Part shown: one piece after another, positions 26,705 through 42,441 of the stretch
Numbering within the stretch: position 1 is the stretch's first letter
Layout of the letters: each line of letters begins with the position of its first letter
Source of the DNA: Karalla daura
Taxonomy: Eukaryota; Chordata; Actinopteri; Chaetodontiformes; Leiognathidae
Reading direction: 5' to 3'
DNA: 64,000 nucleotides
Assembly (NCBI GenBank): GCA_029224185.1
Contig: CM055190.1
Span: 13,177,820 to 13,241,819 of the forward strand
Program-made: the position numbers and the translations under genes
The notes under the pieces: generated by a model
Databases searched by the model: none
What the model was told of the DNA's origin: nothing
The model's input: the letters and a program-made list of their open reading frames with translations, nothing else

Positions 26705-28623
26705 TTTATTTTAAAAACATATGCTTTTATCATACACAATAAATTAAAATCCATGATATTCATAATGGCATACATCAATATAAACAAAGGACTCGGTGAC
26801 ATCAACACAAGACAGCAAATCGATATGGAGCGGCCAAAGACATGGTCCTATCCGGCTTCCTGGTTAGTGTTTCTAACAGGTGTGCTTGACTTTCGATGAC
26901 TTCTCCGTCCAGAGCTCTATGTGGCTGGAGGTTTTAAAAAGCAGGAGGCGTGATGCATCTTTGGAAACGCATGGAACGGGCAGCGGGCGGTCTGCCGTCA
27001 CCGCTAAAAGCCCCGAAAACGCTTTCGCCTGGTGTGAGCGCGCGGCTGGCAGCATTCAGTCAGGTAACTCATGTAAACAGCCACTTTTATCAGTCGCACA
27101 CCTACGAGGCGTGATTGGGATGCTTTGGTAGAATGATGCTGAAAATGCTGAAAATGATCCACCCGAAGGTAACTTTTACACCCCAAGCCCTAAGTCCAGG
27201 CTCAGGCCGGCCCCCGGCAATACAAAAACAACACATCTTTCCTACACTAATGTGTGTTAGTCCGTAATGCAGTCCTCACCAGCTCGCCTCGTTCATAAAT
27301 TAACAAAAAGTGCTGCAGCGCAGTGCCACCCATGTGTGCGCTGCTTGCAAGTAGCCAGTGTCTTCGTAGCTTAACATGATAACAGTAAGAATACAGTGGA
27401 GCATGAACAGATGCTGGATAATGGGTTATACTTTGATATAAGATCTCTTCAATAATGAAATACTCTGGATATTCTGTCTGAGAAAACATGCGTCGACTTC
27501 TATATACAGAAACGCTGTACAGTGTGTGGGAGGCTGTACCGTAGGGGACAGGCAGGTGAGTGGGGGTGGGTGGGGGGGGGGGGGCGGGGTGACAGAGATG
27601 TAAACACTGCAAGAGAGGCTGGAAGGGAGTGGAGGGATGGAGAGGAGGAGGAAAAGCAGGGGCGGGAGGTCGATCGAGTCTAGGTGGGAGGACAGAGAGG
27701 GAGTACTGTAGCAGAGAAAGGTTTTAACGCGTTTTATTTGGTTGAATTCCCGGTGGGTGGGTGGGTGGGTGGGGTAGTGGTAGGCGATGTGATGCAAGGG
27801 CAGGCAGGTAGAAAGAGGAGAGAAAGAGACGCTACATACATGTCAGCATTTCACATCCTGATTGGAGGGCTGGATGGGAGGGTTTGGTCCAATAGTTGAG
27901 CGGAGTGTAAGGAGTCGGTCGGGCAGTCTCTGGCTACTGTCAGAGCTCTGAAAGGGAGGGGGGAGGAGGCCGGGGGGGCGTGACCGGGAAGTCTCTGTAG
28001 TCTGTCTCTCTCTCTCTCTCTCTCTCTCCGCAGGTGCAGCCGTGACGGCGAAGGTTCAAAGAGGATCCGCGCCGAGGAGGTCGAAGGTCAGAGAGGAGTC
28101 ACCGGCGCAGCAACCTGAACCATCCCCACATCCCCCTGGCCCCGACCCCGCCGCCGTGGCTGCTCTGCTCAAATCTGTCTGGAGCACACGAGGAGACAAA
28201 GGACCACGCTCAGGCACGTCATGGTGATCAGAGGAGGGGCATGGACACACTGAATGTCTCAGAACATCTGTGGGATTTGCTTGTTTGGTCTTGTTGGGGC
28301 TGTTCTGAGACTGGGTGAGCGTGTGAGCGTGTGCACATGCCCTCTGCTCAATCTGTCCCGGGTGCATGATGACAATGGGAAGATGGGAGAGGAGTGTGTT
28401 GACTCTGTCACGTAAGCTCTGCCAGCTTTAAAGATGCAAAATCAGTCTAGGGTAAATAAACATGGATGGTTAGGTTACAAACCAGGTAGGATCTGGCTGA
28501 GAGCAGTGACCAGAATGCAGGGGCCGCTACGGAGGAGACGCATTCTCTATCACAAAAACAAACCAGCACAGCAGGTGCTGTGGGCCTTTCACCTGGTCTG
28601 TGGGAGCTGCCGAAGGCCGTCCA
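26705..28623 (-). other. rab4a: rab4a 3' UTR (inferred) with orphan coding-like block
   Basis: Downstream of the rab4a stop. Minus-strand AATAAA signals lie at 26705-26710 and near 27733-27738. The tract also contains poly-G and GGGT-rich patches near 27545-27785 and, on the plus strand, an acceptor-like site and open frame at 28034-28227 that I could not assign. Confidence 0.4.
28034..28227 (+). other. unassigned coding-like block with a 3' splice-site-like start
   Basis: A CT-repeat tract (28004-28028) runs into CCGCAG at 28028-28033, a good acceptor. Behind it an open frame continues to a TGA at 28225-28227 in the phase with two leading bases. Its conceptual product (about 63 residues) is basic and Pro-rich at first, then reads AAVAALLKSVWST. 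I do not recognise it. It lies opposite the presumed rab4a 3' UTR. It could be an unknown terminal exon, or only GC-rich UTR with a chance frame. Confidence 0.2.
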
Positions 28624-31767
<3,144 letters not shown>

Positions 31768-32002
31768 CGCCAGGGTGGCGTTCAGGCGGCGAGAAACGAG
31801 GAAATACGGAGGGGTAAGTTGACAGATGGATGGCTAACTGGGGGAAGGAAAACAGTCCTCCTGATGGTTTCCGCGGATTCCAGCTGATTTTCCCCCTCCG
31901 ACGTCCCGTACGTACTCGGGCTTTTCAAAATAAAAGCCAAGTCAACGCTGTCGTGTCCGACATCGGCCACACGATGGCGCTCTTTCATCGGCTTCACGTG
32001 TC

Positions 32003-32098
<96 letters not shown>

Positions 32099-32146
32099 GG
32101 ATGGACGGACGGACGGACGGACGGACGGACGGACGGACGGACGGAC

Positions 32147-32231
<85 letters not shown>

Positions 32232-32555
32232 CTCAAATTAGAGCTGTTGCTCCTTCAGATTATGTGGTTTAGCCATCCATGGAGAAGTTATTCAGTCGTT
32301 TATATTTGGAGAGAATGTGTCTCTCAGGTGCCCTGTGAAGGGAAAAAACAAAACAAAACAAATCAATATTTAAATTACTGTTGTATTACAGCCCTATTGA
32401 ACGTATTTGATTTTACTCAGTGTGAAATACGTTTCCACATCTTCTCCGTAGGGTGGCGCTGACGTTTGCAAGCTACCGCAAATCAATAGGCGAAGAAGAG
32501 CGCGGGAGAATTGGCTAGTAGTGAGCTAGCCTAGTAGCTGGCATTTTAGCAGAAT
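31768..32555. promoter_or_regulatory. head-to-head promoter region rab4a/phf10
   Basis: The two start codons are 788 bases apart and point away from each other. The outer parts are GC-rich with CpGs, and the centre is a long GATA/GGAC microsatellite (32004-32230). No TATA box was noted near either start. A shared, divergent housekeeping promoter is inferred. Confidence 0.5.
32004..32230. repeat. (GATA)n-(GGAC)n-(GATA)n compound microsatellite
   Basis: About 24 GATA-type units, then about ten GGAC units (32103-32145), then about 21 more GATA-type units. It sits between the rab4a and phf10 start codons. Confidence 0.95.
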
Positions 32556-35500
32556 ATGGCTGCTGTGCTCCCCGTTAGACCGCCCTGCGATAGCAACCCG
32601 GCCACTCCCGGAGCACAATCCATAAAGGTGACACCTGTATTAACCAGAAGACAATAAACAATAAATATTTGTGTCCACGGAGCCCCGGAAGGGCTGCTAG
32701 CTGGGCTAATGTCCGCTCCATCCCTGAATGGATGGACGCTGTCCGGGCTGTTAGCATCGACCCTTTGTTTTCGGATGTGTCTGCATGAGCGCCGTGTTTA
32801 CAATTGCCAGGTGTTTACCATGCAATAGAAGAAACACGGTTAAATCGTGTAAATATAATACGTGATTGTGCGTAGCTCGATCGCGGCAGCTTTAACAATT
32901 ATGTCTGTGGCTGTCAACTCTTCTTGAAGGATCAGGCTGTTTTTGTTTTATGCCAGTGATAAAACTTCTCCCTCATAGTGTTTGTGTCTGTTTCTGTGTG
33001 AAAAGTTTAATCGTCCCGCATTGAAGATTAAAAGAGTCCTCACTCAAGACAGGGCTCTAGATATTATATATTTATACTCTCTACAAGATAAAATCCACAA
33101 CATTAAGCGTTCATTCATACAACTACAGACTGGAATGGGAAGGCTTTTGTGACCGCTGATTACTGTTGTTGAATTAAACTATATTTATAGGTGAAGCCAA
33201 TGACATAATGCATATTAAATGTGTTTCTCTTGCTGTTCCTCCGTAGGAGGATGTCATAGAAGAGGAGTCCAATGATGGCAGCCAGCCACCCAAGAGAAGG
33301 AGGATGGGCTCAGGGGACAGCTCTCGGAGCTGTGATACCTCAAGTCAAGACCTTGGGTAGGTCTCCAAAACAGTGTATCTGTGTCATCATTTTCTAGTGT
33401 TTTAATTGGGTCTGGATTGACGGTGCAGACACCCCTCTCCGCTGCTGCTAAATGGAAACGTATCAAATATGGAAATACATTAAATCTGATTTCACTTCAT
33501 CCAATTGCCTTTTGGGGAGTTATCATTCACAACGGTTCTCAACTGTTACCATTCTCAACTGACACTTCTCTTCTCCTCTTCCAGCCCGACATATTTCCCC
33601 GCAGAGAACCTCACAGAGTACAAGTGGCCTCCAGACGACACAGGAGAGTACTACATGCTGCAGGAGCAGGTCAGCGAGTATCTTGGAGTCACATCCTTTA
33701 AAAGGAAGTACCCTGGTAAGACTGAATTATCGTAATTTGTGATGTTACTGTTAAATCTGTGTAAAGATATGTTGTCAATGGCATTGCACTCTTCGCTATG
33801 GTAGACAGTCAATGGTCATTAAATTGCTGTGATTGCACTTTGTTGATGTTGTGTCTTTGTGGCTGTGTAGATATGGAGAGGAGAGACTTGTCCCACAAGG
33901 AGAAGCTGTACCTGCGTGAACAGAATGTCATCACAGAGACTCAGTGCACTCTGGGTAGGAGCGTTTTTAGAGCTCATAAGATTTACATTTAATGAAATTT
34001 GATCATCAGTGTGCGTTATGATGTCCTAGTGTGCTTAGGGTATCGTGTGTGTACTTGCAGGTCTGACAGCTCTGCGAAGTGACGAGGTGATAGACCTGAT
34101 GATAAAGGAGTATCCCACCAAACACTCCGAGTACTCAGTCATTCTGCAGGAGAGAGAGAGGCAGAGGATAGCTAAAGAATACTCTGTAAGGGCTCTGAGT
34201 AAAAACTAAATGTGTTTTTATTGTGCTTCAATGCATTTAGTTGACCTTATTTATAATATTTATAGCAAATGCAGCAGCAGAATCCTCAGAAGGTGGAGGC
34301 CAGCAAAGTCCCTGAGTACATCAAGAAGGCAGCCAAAAAAGCTGCAGAGTTCAACAGTAACTTCAACAGAGAGCGTATGGAGGAGAGGAGAGCTTATTTC
34401 GACCTCCAGACACATGTAAGTCCAACTTGGAAAAAATCAAATTTCGTCCTTAAGGGGTATTTCTAATGCTAATTTGACACAGATATGGATTAATTCCTAT
34501 ATTTCGTCACATATTGTATGTATGCCTTGTTGCTTGTCTCAGATTATCCAGGTGCCCCAGGGCAGATTTAAAGTGCTGGCTCCAGAGCTGACCAGGACAG
34601 GGCCTTACCCAGTGGCTCTTATCCCAGGACAGTTCCAAGACTACTACAAGAGGTCAGTGTCACGTGTGTAATCTGGACCGGCTCTTAATCTGTAGGATGT
34701 TTCGATCCTGATCCATGAATGTGTCGTCAATTACAGGTACTCTCCCAATGAGCTGCGGTACTTGCCATTGAACACGGCTCTGTTTGAGCCTCCCCTGGAC
34801 CCTGAGCTGCCTGCACTGGACTCGGAACCAGACTCGGATGAAGGCGAGGATGGCAACGAAGACAAAAAGAACAAGAACTCCTCAGTAAGACGCAAACCTG
34901 TGCTGCTACTCTGACCTGGACCTGCACACGTGTTTTATTGGACTCAGACTTCACATTGTATCTGTCTAGGCCAAACACTAGAGTAAGAGTGTAGCCTGAC
35001 TAACCTGACATGTATTCTATATCATCTGTCTGTGGAGGCTGACCACAGTGAATGAGAAAACCAAGGCAGACGTAGGGAGAGCGTGCAAACTCCACACAGA
35101 AAGGCCCCTGGTCCTCCACTCAGTTCACATCAGTCACCTCCAGCTCTGTCTGCACAGAAGACCTCGGCTTGTCTCACTCGCCCTCCCTCCTCTGCTCCTC
35201 CACAGGATAGCTCTTCAGGCAACACGTCGGACGTGGAGAGCCAGGAGGGTGCGGGCGGACAGGGCCACAAGTCCAAAGGCAAAGACAAGACCTCCACGCC
35301 GGGCAAAGACGGCAGCCACCGCCATTCTGCCTCCCACAAAGCCACCCCAGGGTACAAGGTAGAGGACAAAACCACCTGAACTCTTCTCCAACAACAGCAG
35401 CAGCACTTTTCTACCCCCTCCTCCTCTTTCTACTACTTCCACTCCCTTACTCCATCCATCCCGCCACCCCTCCTTAGCTTTCTTCACTTTGTTCTCCAGC

Positions 35501-38500
35501 CTCTCCAGTTTGTCAGCTTGTCAGCTGAAACGCACACAGACACACACACGCACACACACACACACACCCACTGGGGGTCCTGTCTTCAGTTTTTGTTTTT
35601 ATGACTGCCTCGTGGCTCCGCCCTCGCCCTCCTCGTCATACCAGACTGTGAGCAATAAGAACATTTTAAAGGAATAGTTGGCTTGTTTCTTTTTTCACGG
35701 CACTTTCACTTTTTTGGGTTTTCACAGCGAAGACGAAGTCGAACTTTAAAGGTTTTTTTTCCCCCTTTTGAATGTCTTCAATATACCTCTTGTTTGTCCT
35801 CACTTGTCAAAAAAAAAAAAAAAAGCGAAAAAGAAAAATACTTCCAAGGCAAGTAAGTGGATGTTTTGGCTGCTAAGATTACCCTTTTAATTTTTGAAAA
35901 AGAAAACAAAGTCTTTTTGTTATGCTGAAAAAAAAGAAGGTCTAGACCACGTACAGTTTGTGGTTCCTTTGAAAAGTGGTTGATGTTAACACTAGAGAAT
36001 TTTAACATTTATATCTAAAGTGTTGAATGCACTTAACCCTATATTTTAAGTGTGTCTTGGTATAATAATAACAATAGTAATGATAATAATGATAATATAC
36101 TTTGTTTATACACCATGTGTTGTACTGTTAAATGTTAGTACCAGACAGCTGTTGGACATGCGGTTGACCTGTCCCTCTCATGTCACCTTGGAGAGATGAG
36201 CTGACCTTGTTCACACTGTTGCTGAGCTGAGCTAGAAGAAGTCTGGACGCTTTCTGTCGGGGCTCGTCCTCTACCCCACCAGCCCCGCGTCAGCTGCTCT
36301 GCTTCAGCACCCAGTCATTGCACACGTCGTTCGCTATTTGAATCCAACCCTATGACTTTTACCTCTTTAGGGACTGTGGAGTGGGAAATGGTGTTATTTC
36401 AGTGAACCACACGTCATTCACAGGCCAATTTGCTTGCCGGACTGAACTTCGGCGACGTCTGCTTTACTCTTCCCCCAATCCTAAACCGCGCGGAAGTAAA
36501 ATTCCCAGCAACCCCAAAAACACCTGCTCGTACGTTAGCATGAGTGAGAGCAGGCCGGACCTGGGTCAGTCCTGTTGAGTTCAGCTCAGCTTTGTGGTGT
36601 GGGCATGGTCATCGTTCTAGTGTTTGTTCCAAACGGTTTCAGTGTGTTTCAGTTTGGTTTGACCTCAACTTTGAGTTGACCTTTTTTTTTTTTTGCGTAT
36701 GCTATGAGTATGTATCCCAGCCCACAGACACGGCATGCCCGTGGGCTGGATTCACTCGAACCTTTCAGACGTTTGGATTCATGATATAGCAAACTGGCCA
36801 GTGCACACTTACCAGTGTGTGCCACCCTTTTGCAGGTAATCCTAGTAGTAGTTTCCAGTGAGCTCTTCGTCTCTGTGAGGCCCAGCACGAGTCAGTGGTA
36901 CTGGCTGATTAACGTTACTTCGCTCTGGTCTGGTCTCCAGTATGTGCAGTGGTCAACAATGACCTCATGATGAGTAGCATGGTATTTTACAAACGGCTCA
37001 TGAATAAAAGCTTTTGACGAACCAAGTTGGATTTAGATTGTTTTAATAGAAGCATTTTATTTCTAACTTGGGGTCCTACATGCATTCTCAATCCACAGTT
37101 CACCCATTAAGCTACATGTTCAGTGGATGGGAGTGGTGTCGAGGTGGCTGGAGGTGAAGACTTTGGATCCACGGTTCATTAGATCCATTATCGCAAGTTC
37201 AGTTTCACTTGATTAGCCCTCACTTAAATTCTAGACAACTCTTGACATAATAGATCCCTGACATGCAAATATAATTTAAAATGACTTAGATCTGCTAATA
37301 TCTGGATGAGCGTGTGGTCACACTATACAAAGTCATTGTGTCTGTATGTATTCCTGTGTCTGACTCATACATAATGTCCAGAGCTACGTGATGCAAACAC
37401 TTCTTTGTAAGTCTAGAAATGAGCACTTTTTTTTGCCATGAATAGCTTTAAAATAGCAATAGGAGCATTCCTGGGATGATCTCAGTAATGCAGTGAGGCC
37501 AAAGGCACAGATATATAGTATTGTATGTGTTCACACAGGCAGTGTGTGCAGGGAGCTGGGTCTAGCTCCTCCTCTCTTATTTCCCTCTCCTGCTGCTGTT
37601 TCTCTGTTAGTTTAGCCATCTGCTCTGTTGCTCGTCTTGGATCTCCATCATTACCGAACCATGCCGTTTGTTGACCCGTAGTTTCGTACAGTACCGGTGC
37701 CTGTTCTGTTTAGTCTAACCTGCCGCTCGCTTCCTGTCGGGGGACATTTTAATGATGGATGGTGTCACAAGTATCAGTGCGTGATGCCGACCGTGCAGAA
37801 AACACACACTTGATCTGTGAAAAACGGAAAAAAAAAACACAAAGTGATTTTAGACCATAGGTCTTCATTCCTGGACCGACTGGACATTTATTTATGAATT
37901 GCTTCTTCTTTTTTTTTTTAAATCATAACTTGTAACTGTTAAAATCACTTTGTCCTGTTTTCATTCACTGTGTGCCATCCCGATTTAAGTGTCCCCGAGT
38001 CTCCTTATCTGGTTCTTTTCCTCTCCGATCCATATTGAATGATAAATTCAGAGCAATCATGCCTTTAAATGACGGTGACTAACAATAACTAACCTTCCAT
38101 GACCAGTATTGAGTGATGTCCAGCTGCATCTTTCCTTGTGTTGAAACCAGTGCAGCAAGTTCCTCCAGTTAGACACAGCTGGACCTCAGACACAATAAAC
38201 CTGCTGTCGCCTGCTAAACACAACACACCTTTTCCCTTTACTTCTTCTCTGTGATGATTTTACACCATTTCAATTGATTGTGAAGAACTCAACGCACTTC
38301 TCCGAGACCCAGTAACCTGGGGTTGCTCCTCGCCACAAAGCATAATGCCTAAAAAAACAAATCCTTTGTTTGACAGCAGGTTTTTCAAAATTATTTTTAC
38401 ATGTCAAAATCTGCCCCCGGAAGTAGCAACGGCCCTCCCTAGTCAAAACCAAGTGCTCTCTTTGTTCTTCCTCCACTTTGTTGAACTTGATTGTTGTCCA

Positions 38501-39547
38501 TGATGCAGGATACCCGTGGTTTTTATAGCATTATTCTGCCCTTGCAGCCTAAGGTCATTCCCAATGCTATATGTGGCATTTGCCAGAAGGGTAAAGAGGC
38601 CAACAAGAAGGGCAGGCCAGAGGCTCTCATTCACTGCTCCCAATGTGATAACAGCGGTAAGTTCACACTGTTGATCTTGAAGGACACTTTGCACAATTTG
38701 GCCATGTTGTTTTTAAACGGCAAGTGTATATCCCTCTTGTGTAAATCACCTTAAATCTCTCGTCTGCTCGACCTCAGAAGATCACTACAAGTGAAGCCAC
38801 ACTTAGAGGAAGTGTAGAGTTGTATGTACTGTATAAGCGAGATAGTCCCAGTATTATCGATTGCTATCTGGTCAAATGTATATTAACAGTTTTTTAGTTG
38901 ACTCGAAGTGTTTTGTTTTAGTGGTGGACTATCCAGGGAGAGCTCAGAGCATGTGTGTGTGGATATGTGGCTCTCTGCATTATTTCTATATCTGTGTTTT
39001 GTGTGTGTGTCTGATTTGCTTTTACATGTCTGTTTGCATTTATTGTGTGTGTGTGTGCATGTGTGTGTGCCCGCCTGCGTCCCTCTACGGTTGCATGTTT
39101 GTGCTTCTGTGCACGTGTCTCCGTGACCTCAGGCCACCCGTCCTGCCTGGACATGAGCCAGGAGCTGGTGAGCGTGATCCAGACGTACCACTGGCAGTGC
39201 ATGGAGTGCAAGACGTGCACCGTGTGCCAGCAGCCTCACCACGAGGACGAGATGATGTTCTGCGACAAGTGCGACCGAGGATACCACACCTTCTGCGTGG
39301 GCATGGACTCCATACCGACTGGTGAGTGCTCAGGATTTACATCCATCCATCCATCCGTTATCATACATGCTCTGTACATCTCTGGCCCTCTTATCTTTGA
39401 ACATTGTTTATCGCTGTGATTTGTAACGTATTCCGTCTTGCTTCTTCAGGCCTCTGGGTATGCGAGGTTTGTGACAAAGATTTCAACACACCCAAGAAGA
39501 AGGGAGGAGGCAAAACAGGGAAGAAGTCCAAGTCGGCTAAAAAATAA
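32556..39547 (+). CDS. phf10: PHF10 / BAF45a, PBAF chromatin-remodelling subunit
   Basis: PHF10 is a signature subunit of the PBAF (SWI/SNF) complex, acting in nuclear transcription control and progenitor proliferation. Twelve exons join in phase: 32556-32627, 33247-33356, 33585-33715, 33871-33954, 34061-34185, 34266-34415, 34543-34652, 34737-34884, 35206-35358, 38548-38656, 39133-39321 and 39450-39547, giving 492 residues (human about 498). The N-terminus reads [13 protein letters not shown], then [14 protein letters not shown]. The SAY region includes [20 protein letters not shown] and [21 protein letters not shown] Ser/Asp-rich linker (exons 8-9) precedes tandem PHD fingers: the first begins [16 protein letters not shown], the second [20 protein letters not shown] and ends WVCEVC. 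The C-terminus is Lys-rich. Intron 9 (3.2 kb) separates the PHD exons from the rest and carries poly(A) signals, suggesting an alternative end. Confidence 0.97.
35075..35112 (+). repeat. short fragment of fish repeat family B in a phf10 intron
   Basis: Contains GAGCGTGCAAACTCCACACA, the same motif order as the family B copy at 62300-62485, but plus-oriented and very short. Confidence 0.5.
35359..37025 (+). other. phf10: possible alternative PHD-less terminus of phf10
   Basis: If the exon 9 donor (35359) is not used, translation continues for six codons, VEDKTT, to a TGA at 35377-35379. An AATAAA follows at 37003-37008 and another at 38194-38199. The product would lack both PHD fingers and end [12 protein letters not shown]-less PHF10 isoforms are reported in mammals; their use here is inferred. 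Confidence 0.35.
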
Positions 39548-40630
39548 TCAGCAGCAGCATAAGCTACAGTTCTACACAAATGCGCGAACGTCATTTGTTG
39601 AGTCGTCGTTAGAGGATGTGAGAACTATCTTAGAAAAACATCAGATCATAGTGATCCAAAAAAACTAAAAAGTGCAGCCCTCCCACCAAATGCAGACAAG
39701 CCAAACACAAGATCTTAACTTGCTGTTACTTTAAATGATTGTGTTTTTGTTCAGGCTGGCACTGGAAATCTCATGTCTTTTTTTTGTGTGTGTGCGAGCT
39801 TTGACATCAACAAGACAGGCCTGTAGTTTTCAGTCACAGTCAGTCAGGAAGCTGCGTGTGATCGTACCTCAGATGTTCAGAAAAAAAAACCTTGATCTTC
39901 CATCTCTGTTGTGTAAAGTTAAAGAGACTTCCAGGTTCTTCGTGTGTCGTACGACAGTGGCGATATCTGCTAGATAGCTGATCAAATCCATCCAAACGTG
40001 CTGCACTAAATCCTGTGATCTGCCAACCACTGTGGGTATCTGTACTGTCCTGGCATCACAAACTGATGATTCTTGTGGGTTTGCGTCTCACAAAGTTTCT
40101 CCCTGTTGGGAAATGGGTTAACAAATGGTGCTTTCGATCCTGTACTACTGGAACAATCAACGTTAACGAGTATGTCAGTGAGCTCATGTTTTCCATATTT
40201 TTGTACCTTTTTGTTTTTTTTATCTTATGAATTTCAGTTGTTTCGTAGTCGACGTGTATTTAATGAGGCAGGCCAGTATAGCGTGATCTTATTTAAACAG
40301 TCTCGTCTTGTGAAATCTAAAAGACATGGGCCTCCTGGCTGCAGCAGTTTTCAGGTATTTATGGGTCTTGAGTATCGAACGTGTCTGTTACTAAATGTAT
40401 TGATTTTGTTGATAACCCTCCACTCTCACGATACCACTCGCGACGATGGCATTGAAATGAGACTCGGCGACAATGATTACTCGGTCTGAGAGATGTTTTT
40501 GCTATTTCTCGATATGGTTTTATTTTGTATTGTATTTCAGTTTTTAAAAAAAAGGTCCTAATCTGATGCTAATGTCATTGTCACTGAATTAAACCTTTTT
40601 TTAATCAATAAAAGTAACTTCAGAACCACT
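39548..40630 (+). other. phf10: phf10 3' UTR
   Basis: About 1.07 kb of AT-rich non-coding sequence from the stop codon to AATAAA at 40607-40612. Confidence 0.7.
40607..40612 (+). terminator. phf10: poly(A) signal of phf10
   Basis: Canonical AATAAA. The opposing minus-strand signal of mis12 begins about 130 bases further right. Confidence 0.7.
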
Positions 40631-40743
40631 TAAAAGTCCTGTGTTACATGATGTGAACCGATGTCCCCGCTGCATCCTGTCGAAAAACAAAAAACTGTAA
40701 AAAAAATGAATGAAGATGTGAAATGATCGTCATCGTGAATCAT

Positions 40744-40749
40744 TTTATT
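40744..40749 (-). terminator. mis12: poly(A) signal of mis12
   Basis: TTTATT on the plus strand reads AATAAA on the minus strand, about 370 bases beyond the mis12 stop. Confidence 0.65.
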
Positions 40750-41119
40750 CAACAGTAGCCAAAACAAACAAAAAATAATGGCTATATATGGTCTCAACAG
40801 AAGAAAAGGAATAAGACTAGCAGTTCATTTTGTTTTACAATATTTACACATGATTGAGCCTTAATTCATGGACATGAAGGAAAGATTATACTGGTAATTT
40901 ATCTACAATAAGAGTGACAGAAACGGCACATTCAGCAGATTAAACTACCAGTCACTTTTTACCTCTCATCCAAAGGGCTTCTTCAACTCTTAACTTCTAT
41001 TAACACAACTGAGGACACTTTCTGAATGAAGGATGAGAGGATCTGGATGACTGAGGACCCCCACAGACCAATATGCCGTCAACGTGTCTGTCAAATGTGC
41101 GCCGAAGCGTGGCTTCAGT

Positions 41120-42414
41120 TCAGCGTGGCGCCTTGCGGATCATCTCCCTGACCGCCCGCTGCAGCTCTTTCACCGACTCCGCCGCCAGCCTGAAGCTGTC
41201 CTGGAAGCTGCCGTTGCCCGCGTTCACCCAGCCCGCCTGCAGGTCCCTGACGCACGCCAGGATGTTGTCCAGCTGCTTCTGCGCCTCCCTCTGCTCCTCC
41301 AGCTCAGCCAGCTGAGCCTGTCTGGCGCAGACCTCTGCCTCGTAGGCCCTCTGGAGGTCAGCGATGGACGACTCCAGCCTCAGCACCTCCTGGATCGAGA
41401 ACACACACCTTTACCATCCGAGAAAGCATACGAGAAGAACTGTGGTAGGCGGAAAATCATAGTGTTATGTACTCCTTGACCATTGTTTATGATCTCTAAA
41501 GCAGGTTGGTTACCATTGTTATCAGGTGGGATACAATAATAATAATGATACATACCTCTGGCAACCCTTAATTTCAGACAATCATGATTATTAAAAAGCG
41601 GATGTGTTGGTGATGTACTACAACGAGACAGTGACTTGTTTGCATGTTATCCCTGTGTCTGTGTGGGTCTCCTTCGGCATTTCATCCAAACACAGGCAAA
41701 TTCAGGTCCCACGCACACTCTAAATTGGCCATAGACAGTTAATATTTTGTGTTTGTATAAACCCTGTGATATTTTTATACTGGTAAGCTATATTAAGTCT
41801 CTGTTTCGAATTGCCTGTTTAAGAACCTCAATTTCCATATCAGAAATCTCTATATGAACGAGTTATTCAAAACAGACCATGTTTGGAATGAATGTTCTTA
41901 TACAAGGCCAAGTTTATTATGGGTCTCCTGTATGACCAGATCATCCATTTTCGTCCTGGGTCCCCTTTAATTTAACACGTAACCGTCAACATTCACTAGC
42001 CCCATCACCGACCTGTGGATCTTGGGGATAGCTGTGGTGGGACTTGTCCTCGGGCAGCAGGACGTTGGGAGGCACCGAGAAGCAGCCGCTGACCAGCATC
42101 TCCTCCATCCTCCTCGACAGCGGCTCGAACTTCTGCTCCAGGTACAGCTGCAGCTGTCGGCTACACTCCCTGGACCGGGACCGGAGCAGCTCCTCGGCCT
42201 CGTCCGACTCGCCTTTACTCAGCTGCCGCACGCACACCTGCTCCACCACGGGTAAAATCTCGCAGAGCGTGTCCATGAAGGCGCTGTACACCCGCAGCAT
42301 GCACGTCTGCGGCGTGAAGCCGAAGAACTGCGCCTCGTACAGCTTCAGAGCGGCTGCCTGCTCGTCCTCCTCCCCGACAGCTTCCATCGTCTCTTCCCGG
42401 GCTTCCCGCTCCAT
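41120..42414 (-). CDS. mis12: MIS12 kinetochore complex subunit
   Basis: MIS12 belongs to the four-protein Mis12 complex that links CENP-C/CENP-T chromatin to the NDC80 microtubule attachment complex. Two coding exons on the minus strand, 42013-42414 and 41120-41389, join in phase 0 across a 623-base intron and give 223 residues (human 205). The family hallmark YEAQFFGFTPQTCMLRVYSA is near the N-terminus. PPNVLLPEDKSHHSY precedes the intron. Exon 2 is a predicted coiled coil reading LESSIADLQRAYEAEVCARQ and then LAELEEQREAQKQLD. The start at 42414 has a strong context (AACATGG) and adds about 25 acidic residues before the conserved block. An in-frame upstream ATG at about 42450-42447 overlaps an NRF1-like palindrome in weak context and was not chosen. 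Confidence 0.95.
41650..41745. repeat. interspersed fish repeat family B in the mis12 intron
   Basis: Diverged copy with GTGTGGGTCTCCTTCGGCAT and CACTCTAAATTGGCC in the family order. Confidence 0.6.
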
Positions 42415-42441
42415 GTTGAATCGGTACCCGGAATCCGTACC

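Noticed and set aside
32004..32230. Regular repeat array as a possible CRISPR or satellite coding unit
   Set aside because: It is a tetranucleotide microsatellite without spacers, in a vertebrate genome. The open frame through it is a product of repeat periodicity.
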